Positions 33,061 to 42,122 of a DNA stretch of 64,000 nucleotides are shown piece after piece. Each line of letters begins with the position of its first letter. Within the stretch, counting starts at the first letter, position 1. Source of the DNA: Microglena sp. YARC. Lineage: Eukaryota > Chlorophyta > Chlorophyceae > Chlamydomonadales > Chlamydomonadaceae. Location of the stretch: NCBI GenBank assembly GCA_022414725.1, contig CM039462.1, positions 77,760,613 to 77,824,612 on the forward strand. Reading direction: 5' to 3'. A program made the translations under genes and the position numbers. The notes below the pieces were generated by a model. That model was given only the letters and a program-made list of their open reading frames with translations, ran no database searches and was not told the origin of the DNA.

Positions 33061-33322
33061 ACACTTAAGTCACCAACATGATAAGTGCAGCACATTCTAA
33101 GCAGCATTATCTTACTCATTCTAATGTTTTTCCCTTGCAGGTCATTCATGAATGCTGGCTGTTGGGAGCAAGTAAAGGACGAATATGCAGTAGTGGAGCT
33201 GCCTGGAAAGCTGCCATCATGTGGTGCCAAGCTTAGCCAATGGGATATTAAGGCATGTTAGTGCCCTGAATATATAGTAGCATGGAGCAGTAATCATAGG
33301 GTGACTTTAGTTTGGGTTTTGT

Positions 33323-33402
33323 TTATGAGGGTTTAAAGGTACTGCCTGTCCTTGTTGACCAGGACAGCAGTACCTTTAAACCCTCATACAAAAAACCCAA
33401 AA
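33323..33402. repeat. Perfect-looking hairpin, ~30-bp arms
   Basis: TTATGAGGGTTTAAAGGTAC and the following CTGCCTGTCC are mirrored by GGACAGCAGTACCTTTAAAC and CCTCAT after a loop of about 10 bases. The left arm has only one copy of this stem, so it is a small secondary inversion or fold-back in the right arm. Confidence 0.7.
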
Positions 33403-33594
33403 ATTTAATTTGAAATTTCAAGCACAGCAGTAGATAGGCCTATTATCCTTCCACCACCTTGGACAATAGCCGGGCCTGGTAGTTGACAATATACAGCCTT
33501 CTTGTGCGATACCCACGAGAGCACTGTATTGTATTCATCAATTGTGCGATACCCACAACGATGAATACTTTCCCGACTCCTGAATTAGACCTAA

Positions 33595-33950
33595 CTTCCA
33601 GCCAGCTCCATTAGGTTGTAGAACTTCCAGCCAGCTTCAATAGACTTTTACTTTGTGTGACAGGTTGTACAGCTTCTAGCCAGATCCATTAGGTTGTACA
33701 GCTTCCAGCCAGCTGCATTAGGTTGTACAGCTTCTAGCCAGCTCCATTAGGTTGTAGAGCTTCCAGCCAGCTCCATTAGACTTTCACTTGTGTGGCAGGT
33801 TGTAAAGCTTCCACCCAGCTCCATTAGGTTGTACAGCTTCCAGCCAGCTCCATAAGACTTTCACTTTGTGTGCCAGGTTGTATAGCTTCCAGCCAGCTCC
33901 ATTAGGCTGTCTCTCTGTATATTAGGTTGTTGTGTAGCTTCGAGCCAGCT
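33595..33950 (+). repeat. AGGTTGTACAGCTTCCAGCCAGCTCCATT tandem repeat
   Basis: Units of about 29 bases built from TTAGGTTGTACAGCTTC and CAGCCAGCTCCA, some interrupted by GACTTTCACTTTGTGTG. Non-coding. Confidence 0.85.
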
Positions 33951-34109
33951 AAGCCGTCCTCAGCAGGAAAATTAAATATATGATACCAATTTGTTTTCTG
34001 GCATTATATTTGTTTCCTTTCTTGTAAAAGTTTCTTTCCTACCATTGTCCAAAGTGCGAGTACTTAAACACGCACACACACCCTACTTGGGCTGTTTCCA
34101 AACTCCTAC

Positions 34110-34235
34110 ATTCAACTTCACTTGGTTACATAGCCAGACTTCAACTTGGTTACATAGCCAGACTTCAACTTGGTTACGTAGCCAGACTTCAACTTGGTTA
34201 CATAGCCAGACTTCAACTTGGTTACATAGCCAGTT
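34110..34235 (+). repeat. 24-bp tandem repeat, 5 units
   Basis: Unit CTTGGTTACATAGCCAGACT plus TCAA, five nearly perfect copies. Being in phase, it reads as a TSTWLHSQ octapeptide repeat in a short plus-strand frame, but no gene context supports translation. Confidence 0.9.
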
Positions 34236-34439
34236 GTGACACTTGAGATTACAGCCATCATCTTGCTAGCACCTACACCCCACCCTAGATTTTTGTCTAG
34301 CCAATGAAAGCACAACTAATGTACTACAAGGTACGGATTTGTGCCGGTTATCGCTAGGCGCTCGCCCGCCTCGGATTCAAAGCTTCCTACCTCTCGGCAG
34401 CCTACATATGGGAGCTTAGCTACATTTCGAAGTGCAATA

Positions 34440-34625
34440 TCTTCGACCACCTTGAATTCCGTTTGATATTGTCTTGATTGACTTCCGTCTGATTCAATGA
34501 ATAAGCTGCTTGAATTGAATCACTGATTCAAACTGTTTTCAAGGTACCCTGATTCAAGGGGAAAACCGCTTGATAGGGGTTCATTGATTCAAACCAGTTG
34601 ATTCAAACGATTTCAAAGGTCTGCC
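34440..34625 (+). repeat. GATTCAA-rich repeat
   Basis: Irregular TTGATTCAAAC, CTGATTCAA and TTTCAAGG motifs, like the GATTCAA-rich DNA at 24.4-24.7 and 27.6-27.9 kb, followed by a similar CCTAAATACCGACG motif. Confidence 0.55.
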
Positions 34626-35144
34626 TAAATACCGACGTTGTATGCGCACTGGCCCTCATCGCTGAAATAAACAAGGGCGTGACCGCCCTTGTGATGGCAA
34701 TTGAATGGGGATCCGCTGGGGGTATGAGGAAGCCTCGCTGAGCCCCGCTGTCACTAGGGTTTTTTTGTGTGCTGTGTGCAATGTGCGGTGTGTGCAACCT
34801 TGTTGCTGCCCTCGTATTCCTTGTTGCTGCCCTCGTGGCTGTTCTTGCGGAACGTGTGTCTCGTATCCCGCGCTTTGGTACACAGTTGCGCGTTACCTCA
34901 TAAACTGGGGCTGTGCACCCTCCGGCTGTGACTAGGCAGTCTCCTTCGGGATGACGTGACTCTCGAATCCCAACGTCAAGTGGTTCGGGGCGCAGTTTGA
35001 CTTAAATCTACCTGGAAGATGAGGTGACGTGACTGAAGATACAACTTGTCTGAAATTTGCTTCGAGTCGGAGAATAGGTAACTGTATTTGCGAGTTTATC
35101 AAGCTGCCTGCCGTTTGCAAACGTCAGTTGGTGCGGTCTAAATG

Positions 35145-35390
35145 TTTAGCTTTCCGGAGCGATATGTCGTGAGCACTCTCACAGGGAATGGACTAGGGCG
35201 TGTGCTTACAATCGTGATAGCATGTCAGACGACATGTTAGGTATAAGAAGGGAAAGGCGACAGTACCTCAGGGTACTGCCGCCGGTAGGTGCCGGCCCTA
35301 ACGGGCAGAGGCACAACTATGGAAGCTTCCAAGCAGAAGGCCTGGCGCACCAAGACACTCTAGCTGGACCGGGAGAACCGGTCTATAACA
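35145..35390 (-). repeat. 3' LTR (element on minus strand)
   Basis: The 246-bp LTR, outer boundary set by the AAATG target duplication. It contains several small hairpins (for example TACCTCAGGGTA and GCCGGTAGGTGCCGGC). Confidence 0.9.
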
Positions 35391-36907
35391 TCCCCCCCAA
35401 TTCCTGGTATTCTTCATTCAGAAGAATTCCTGGAATTAGGAGGTTCTAGAGGAAGGGAAGCTAGAGTGAAAATAAATAACTGGTGCATAAAGAAGCAAAA
35501 GGACATAGGCTTCTGACTGGCCAGTATTCATTAATGAATGGTGCTTGGCCTTGTAAGGCATATGCAAATACATTCAGGAGAGAACAAGGGGCAATGGTAG
35601 TACAGATCATCTATTATCTATTATGTATATAGGACTGGATTCCAGCTGTGGAGCTGCCAGGAAGGTGCAGCCATAGGGCCTTGTTCGGGTAAAGGAGGCT
35701 GGATAGCAATCTGTGTATTTAGCCATTAAGGTAAACAACTTTAAGGTAGACGTCCCCCGCTAGCTCATAACTATCAATCCATGAGAAGGACATGATGAGG
35801 TACATCCATTATCATCTATAAAGTGTCACAAGTCAGGACCTCAGATTAATGCTAGGGGAACCTATGTTCTATAATCTGTATCAGCTTAGGAGCACAAGTC
35901 AGGATATTCCCCCCCATGATAAGAGATTTATCATAGTAGGAGATCTTGTGCTAGGATGGGTGCCTTCAATTATGCTGGGTCCTCTGCTGGGTGGTCTGGG
36001 TTGTATGGCACTTGGTGGAAGCCATCTCGCTTGAGCCTCTTGGTGATGCACTGGTGGAAGTCATCCCACAGATCAGGTGTAGGGAGAGGGTGGAACTCAG
36101 GCGGAAATGAGGTGAGCGAGGATGAAGTAGTCCTGGTGGTTCCAGGGGAGGATGATCTCATCAACATAGATGAGAAAGGGACTTGGTTCATTATCAACTC
36201 TGATCTGGTGGGAATGCATGAGTATGCCAGGCGGCTGTCTGTGAGATGCCAGGGAGTATGCACTAACAAGGGCGGCTTGCAGGCAGATGGTCCATTTGAG
36301 CTGGTCTTTGATGTGTCATACTGGTGTCATACAGGTGGATACTGGGGTCATACAGGTGTCATACAGGTGTCATACTGGTGGACTAGTGTGGCTAAGCTGC
36401 TAGTGTGGAGATGAAGGGGTGAAATGATGATGGCTGGGTGTTTAGGCATGTCTGATGTTGACCATATGGCATTGGGCAGTGATCTGAGGTTGTGGTACTG
36501 GGCAAAAAAATGCTGTGATGAGTTGATACATGGGAACTCTGAACATGTTGACCAGGAGCTGAGGTGCGTGGTACTTTAGTGGGTTGGCATATCTTCTCCA
36601 GAATGGTCATGAGTTCACCTAGTGGGTAGTGTCCTGGGTGGGTTCCTACTAGAGACTTGAAGCTGACTCTGCATGCAGTGCTGTTGTTTGAGACATCATC
36701 AGATTCATAGTCACATGATGATGGGGATGGGGGTGGGGAGAGTTTGTGATACCAACTGGTTTGAATATGGTTGGTGGGTGGTTGTTGAGTTGGGGTGGTG
36801 GGGGGAGTTGGTCTGTCTGCATGGGCTGGGGTAAGGGTTGGTTTGCAACGTTGGTCTGGAGGGCAACTATGACACTGTGGTACATGTGGGTCAAGGTTGC
36901 ATGCATC

Positions 36908-38342
36908 TTAGTCAGGTGGCCAAGGACTTTCTGTGCATCTATCTGCACTGCGTTTCTTAGTTGCTGACCTGGTTTTCTTGGTAGGGATAGTAGGTGGGGT
37001 AGGGAGGTTGGGAGTGGGGGTGAATCCAGCTGCTTTGCAGCACTCTGCCCATGTGGAGGGCAGGTCTTGGACTGTAGGCCAGTCTAAGGGTTCATCTGGA
37101 AATCCTGGGGGTGCTTGCAGGGGTTTTTGAGATTCAGTGGGTGTTGCAGGGGATGCGAGGTGGCCTAAGAAACCTTGAATGAAATCTTCGAGATCTGCTG
37201 CCTTGGGTGCCTGTGGGATGGGGATAGGAATTGGGACCTTGGGTGGTCTACAGGCAATGTTGGTAGAGATGCTAGGGCATGAGGTTGAGTTATGACCATA
37301 GCCTCCACAGTCTGCACAGGTCCTGCTGGTGGGGTGGACCCTGGTGGATGAAAAGCATTGCTTTCCATAGTGCCCTCTACCATTGCAGTTGATGCAGAGT
37401 TCAGTTAGCTTGTTCTTGTGAGGGCTGAGTGACGGGCTGCTGGGCCTCTGGCAACTGGAGCATTGCCCCTCATGGTGCTTAATTTCCCCACAGTTAGCAC
37501 AGTTGTGGATTTTCGAAGCAAAGGGGGAGATGTTTGGGCAAATGGATGCAGTATGCCCAAACCCTGTGCATATGAGGCACTGGGGGGATGCAGGTGGCCA
37601 CATACCTTGTAGAGGGTTTTCTGGCCTGGGCTCAGGTGGCACTGGATCATCAACTTCGTAGTTGATTCCCCATGCATTGAGCATAGGGATGGCTCCACGC
37701 AGCAAGTCCGCGGCGGCTGCTGCATCCTCGAAGGCTCGGAGATCTGATGGCTCCCCGTCCGAGGTTGGCGTAGGTGGAGCAGTAGAGTCGCCGTCGTCAG
37801 ACGGGGATGAAGGTGGCTGGTGAACAGGTAGGGGTAGAGGGGGGTAGAGCAGCATCCTGGGCGGAGGCTGGATAGTAGTCGTAGAATGGGGGAGTTAGAG
37901 TCGTGTAGGACAGTAGGAGTCGTAATAGGGGTTTACGCCCTTGTAGAAGTGGGGCAATAAGGTGAAACCTTGGCCCCAGTTGTTTCTAGTGTAGCGCAAA
38001 GCTTTAGCGGCATTGTTACTTAGTGTACGCGTCTAGTTTTGCAGCAAGGGGGGATGTGCAGTTTCGCAGAATATGGTCCATGGCCAGATAATTGGATACG
38101 GGTGTGATTCTGCTGTCCCTAGGGTAATGGTAACCATTGGAGGGTTCATCAATGGGTTCATAGTCTAGATCGCCATCCACAACTGAGAAGACCGAACACT
38201 TCTCGAGCAGGGGAGCTACAAGATCTGCATACCAGGTGACGAAGATATCGTAACCACCCTTACCATCGTATGGAGTGTTTCGTCGCATCGTTCTCGGGTT
38301 GAGATGGAATTTGGAGATCTGCGGATGAGACGAATTTGGCAA
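36908..38342 (-). pseudogene. Gag-like protein with four CCHC zinc knuckles (frameshifted at its N-terminal side)
   Basis: The C-terminal frame (37,855-36,908, 315 residues) has four tandem C-X2-C-X4-H-X4-C knuckles: CLICTGFGHTASIC, CANCGEIKHHEGQC, CINCNGRGHYGKQC and CADCGGYGHNSTSC. They are followed by an acidic/Pro-rich part and a basic tail (KKTRSATKKRSA). Upstream, frame 38,342-38,016 (YDGKGGYDIFVTWYADLVAP, YLAMDHILRN) and an NNAAKALRYTRNNWGQGF stretch in a second frame look like the capsid part, joined to the knuckles only across two frame changes. CCHC knuckles bind RNA for packaging; four is more than the usual one or two. The interior 3' of this (36,900-35,400) has no coherent frame. 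Confidence 0.75.
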
Positions 38343-38409
38343 GAGAACGGAGAAGTCTTGTGGTTAGGAGGAAATGGAGATCTTCTACAGGAAGTAGTTG
38401 ACGGGAAGT

Positions 38410-38580
38410 AGACGGGAAGGGAGGGGGGGAGGGGGGGGGGGGGGGGGGGGGGGGGGGCAGGAGATTTGGCTTGCGGGGCCGACGGGGGTAAGGAGATGGT
38501 GGGAGGGTATGACAGGGGAACTGATGGGTAGACGCAGTGGGGGGGGGGGGGGGGGGGGGAGGGGGGGGGGGGGGGGGCTG
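38410..38580 (+). repeat. Two long G tracts inside the LTR element
   Basis: Runs of about 30 and 35 G (with single A interruptions) near 38,425-38,457 and 38,539-38,577. On the coding (minus) strand they read as poly-Pro and lie in the 5' leader of the element. Confidence 0.9.
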
Positions 38581-38774
38581 GTGTTCCAGCGGGGTGCCTA
38601 GCAATCAGAGGAGATTCTGCACCTGCTGAGATCCTTTTCCTTCGGTTGTTGCGGCGGCAACTGTAGAAGGCACTGCAGGTGCGCGGGAGCTCGGGATCTA
38701 CGGACAGGGTAACAGGCTTGATGCGCTCAAGTCTGTTGCAGTGGAACACGTTGCGGCGTTGATGAGCGATAACC

Positions 38775-39020
38775 TTTAGCTTTCCTGAGCGATATGTCGT
38801 GAGCACTCTCACAGGGAATGGACTAGGGCGTGTGCTTACAATCGTGATAGCATGTCAAGCGACATGACAGGTATAAGAAGGGAAAGGCGACAGTACCTCA
38901 GGGTACTGCCGCAGGTAGGTGCCGGCCCTAGCGGGCAGAGGCACTACTATGCAAGCTTCCAGGCAGAAGGCCTGGCGCACCAAGACACTCTAGCTGGACC
39001 GGGAGAACCGGTCTATAACA
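38775..39020 (-). repeat. 5' LTR (element on minus strand)
   Basis: The same 246 bp with few substitutions and no net length change, so the insertion is fairly young. The bases just inside (AGGTTATCGCTCATC on the minus strand) occupy the primer-binding position but do not obviously match a tRNA end I know. Confidence 0.9.
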
Positions 39021-39649
39021 AAATGCACTTTGTAGGGCGAACCCTTAGGTTCCTTAGCGCATCCGTTTGGCGCATCCGTTTGGCGCACCCGTTTGGCGCA
39101 TCCGGCAGTACGACTGATGTACCGAAGTCGCTACCCATGGAGGGGCGGTAAAAACCCTGGTCTCCCGCTCGACTTCAACTTTTTCAGGGTGCCTACAAAT
39201 GGTTTTTTAAGGATTTTTTAGTTACTGGTCTTCTGCCCTGATCTGATTATATTGATCTTCTGCTCTGATCTACTGCGCTGAAGATGTTTGTTTTCAGGCG
39301 GTTAATTGCAGACACTGTTCATTTTTCATATGTGAGTTATATTTCAATGTGAACCTTTGAGGTTGACAATTATTTCTGGATGGTGGGATACTGGGATCCT
39401 TTAATTAACTCTGTATAATTTGTTGCAGAGATTTCCGGCATCTTGCTTATACTCCACAGAATCTTGTAATTTGTGATTTGTTTTTTTACACTAAGTAGCG
39501 GAAGTATGCGACGCGTAGCAAGTGTCACCAACTTGTCAACTGTCTCTATAATAGTTATTTCGTTATCTGGCGTACTTGGAGTCACTTCTGGTATACTTTA
39601 CACTGTGTAGAAAAATGTAACCAATTTGTCCAGAAAGATTATGTAAAAG

Positions 39650-39910
39650 ACTCAATGAGATGGAATGGGACGCAGTGGGACGCATCAAGCATGGAGAAAA
39701 TTTGAGACACGGTGGGCCGCAGTGGGACGCATCAAGCATGGAGAAAAATTGAGATGCAGTGGGACGCATCAAGCTGCTGTTGCCGTGCGAGGGGGAAAGA
39801 GGATTTTTTGGGACACAACCTTCAAACTTTACTGCGTCCCAGGACGCAACCTACCCATTTGGGCGCGTCCCAGGAAGCAACTCCTGGGGTCCGTTTGGAC
39901 AACCCTGTTA
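39650..39910 (+). repeat. GGGACGCATCAAGCATGGAG repeat and GCGTCC palindrome
   Basis: Three units of GTGGGACGCATCAAGC (39,668, 39,721 and 39,757), then GCGTCCCAGGACGCAAC at 39,834 and a GCGTCCCAGGAAGCAAC variant. This is the second cluster of the family seen at 4.8 kb. Confidence 0.65.
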
Positions 39911-40645
39911 CAGTGACATCACCTCCCGTGCCTCTGCCCCATCGTCTACGAGAAGCAAGGAACATAACAAGTTGTGACCCTAGCTGCACTTCTCTTGGGG
40001 GAGTGGTGAGCCTCCTCGTGCCCTTCACTCCCCTCCCCCGCTTCCCAGCCACTTCTTTAACGACTGGGGAGTCTGGCTTTGCGTGTCTAATGGCGCGGGC
40101 TACTGAGCGCCCAAGAAAGTTGTAACTATAAAAAAACTGAATCACTTTGTCCAAACTTGAGTTTTTATATTTCGGTTGTATGGTTGGAAATGCCTTGACG
40201 AGATTATGCTCATGGACCCCCCTTTCCATTTAGAACCACACGGATTTCCAGGAGAGCAGATACAAGCATAGCAATTCACATACATTGCGTTTTTAAAGTC
40301 TCCCTCAGTCAATTAGCTATAATCAGCCGGACCACCTTCCCAAGTTTTCCAAAATGCACATTTTCGAAATGTAACCGTCGAAACATATTCGTTGATGAAC
40401 TGTTAGACTACCGGTGTTCACAAAATATCCAGGGGGCCATACGGTATCTAAGCATATAAATTTACATTACATGTAACATACATAGTTACATACACACTTA
40501 CACAGCCACTCAGCCAGACAGCCTTGTCGTGCGGTTCAGAGAGGTTTCGACCCCCACGAAAAAACAAGTTTAATACCGATGGAAGCGCATGCAAAGGCGA
40601 ACGCATACAAATGTCTAATTTCTCGAGCAGTGCAGATTTCGACGA
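39910..40645. other. Intergenic, no gene seen
   Basis: No coding texture. Short ACATACATAGTTACATACAC repetition near 40,465-40,500. Confidence 0.45.
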
Positions 40646-40651
40646 GATTTT

Positions 40652-41286
40652 CAGCTTGTTTCCAACCAGTTGGAGGTCCGGTTAAGCGGCGGTTAAATTC
40701 GTTATTTTCGGCGCTAACCGGTGTTTGGTCGGAAACACAAAAAGTTGAGGTCCGGTTAAAGACCAACTGCCCCGGTTAGTGCAACGGCGCACCCCCCCCG
40801 CCGTTGAAGAAAGTTAAGGGGCGGTTAAATTCGGTTGTTGCATTAGATCTGGTGACGTCACGAAATTGGCGCGCGCCTCTTAAAAATCATGCTGCTTTGG
40901 AGTGCCGCATCCTTTCTTTCTTTTTCGGGCACTCATCATTGATCGCACGGTTTCACCAAGATGGATTCGCAGCAGCAGGGCACCGTCCCTGCCACGCAAT
41001 TTTCGACTGATCTTCCTGAGGGGCAGGCGCAGATGCGTGTTCTAGATCTAGAGCGGGCAGCAGCGGCAAGGAGCGGGATAAACGCTGAAATCAGCGTCTG
41101 GATAGCGAGGAAGTGCTGCGCTGCGCATTTGACACGTTGATCCATTTTGAGATGACCTGGCCAGATGCAAAAGACTGCTTAACTGGTGGAATGTTTCCAA
41201 CCAGTTAAGGGTCCGGTTAGAGGTCGAGTCTAAACCCTCCGAAACACAATCCTTAACCGGACCTCCAACTGGTTGGAAACAAGCTG
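40652..41286. repeat. 635-bp unit bounded by a perfect 35-bp inverted repeat; contains copy 2 of the 6.35-kb repeat
   Basis: Left end 40,652-40,686 and right end 41,252-41,286 are exact reverse complements (CAGCTTGTTTCCAACCAGTT plus GGAGGTCCGGTTAAG). The right half (41,286 down to 40,966) matches 6,350-6,648. Flanking bases give no clear target duplication beyond TTT, and similarity to the 6.35-kb copy extends slightly outside the repeat end. It is either a non-autonomous transposon or two nested copies of one repeat in opposite orientation. Confidence 0.65.
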
Positions 41287-41489
41287 TTTGTGTACCTTTC
41301 GAGGTTGGTGTCAGTTGGGGCGGTTGAGGCCTGGGCCTGCCATTTGTTGAGGCAACGTTGGGCAAATAGCGCAAATAGGGCCGACACGCGCCAACTGGTG
41401 CCGAGCTTCTGTGCTGCTGCGTGTTCGGAATGGCTACTTGCTAGTGTTCAAAGCAACATTTGTCAGCGAGGTGTCTCTTTCGGCCCCAC

Positions 41490-42120
41490 CTAGCCTATAC
41501 GAGGACTAACTCGGAGCGAGGAGGCCCCTGAGGAGCGCGGCACTGGGTTGGGAGCTTTAATATGGTGAGAATAATAGTGCTCGTCGGTTGCTCGTAGCCG
41601 GCTCGGAGCAGCATGTAGTGCGCTGAATTTGGGGATTTCGGTTGGGCTGGGAGGGAAGGTGCGGGAATGCTCGCTGTGGATGCGGACCCCAAAAGCGGAC
41701 CGGCACCGCTAGAGGTGATGCATTTGGGACCCCCTAATGTTTTCCAGCGGCATAAGACGTGGATTTATTATATGATCGGACGTGGCTGGACGTGGGTATA
41801 TTCCTCTGGGTATATTATATGATCGGCGACCGCCGTCTTATTTTCACTGACCTACCAACATCACCGACCTCCCAATGATGCCATTATGCACCTAGTATAA
41901 GTGCACCAGCTCCAAATTGTTTTCCCCATCATGATGCTATGTTGTGCATGGACTCTCTTCAAACTCCTTGAGGAATACATTGGAATAGCCACAAACATCA
42001 TAATAGACATCAAACATCATTGAATAAATGTAATGCGTTAGGTAAAATACGGACTTATGCTTCATTAATTTGTTGTCTTCTTACTCTTCTAATCCCCATT
42101 CTGTTCACTAACCTACAATC
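41490..42120 (+). promoter_or_regulatory. 5' flank of the armadillo-RING gene
   Basis: About 600 bases without other features. A pyrimidine-rich stretch CTTCTTACTCTTCTAATCCC and branch-like CTAAC end in CAATCAG directly before the first ATG used. This looks more like a 3' splice site than a leader, so an upstream 5'-UTR or coding exon may exist. No promoter motif is certain. Confidence 0.3.
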
Positions 42121-42122
42121 AG

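Larger units (their letters stand above)
26100..33490 (-). repeat. Right arm of a giant inverted duplication
   Basis: Mirror image of 19.0-26.1 kb. The junction lies inside ankyrin-coding repeats near GCTGATGATCCATCAGC (about 26,096), so its exact base is ambiguous by about one repeat unit. The outer limit is near 33,490, matching the base where the left arm meets the N gap. Confidence 0.9.
35145..39020 (-). mobile_element. Non-autonomous LTR retrotransposon with gag only (TR-GAG-like)
   Basis: Two direct 246-bp repeats (35,145-35,390 and 38,775-39,020) differ at only about 10-12 positions and are flanked by the same five bases AAATG (35,140-35,144 and 39,021-39,025), a 5-bp target duplication. 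Read on the minus strand the LTR starts TGTTATAGACC, and a polypurine tract GGAATTGGGGGGGA directly precedes the 3' LTR (35,391-35,404). The only coding region found is a four-knuckle gag-like protein on the minus strand. No protease, integrase, RT or RNase H motif is visible in the 3.4-kb interior. The LTR ends in GCTAAA rather than CA, which is unusual. Elements with LTRs and only gag are known in plants as TR-GAG; mobilisation would need enzymes from an autonomous relative. Confidence 0.85.

Noticed and set aside
38216..38812. 198-residue proline-rich protein
   Set aside because: Created by poly-G tracts read on the minus strand in the leader of the LTR element; the non-proline ends may include gag leader but no domain.
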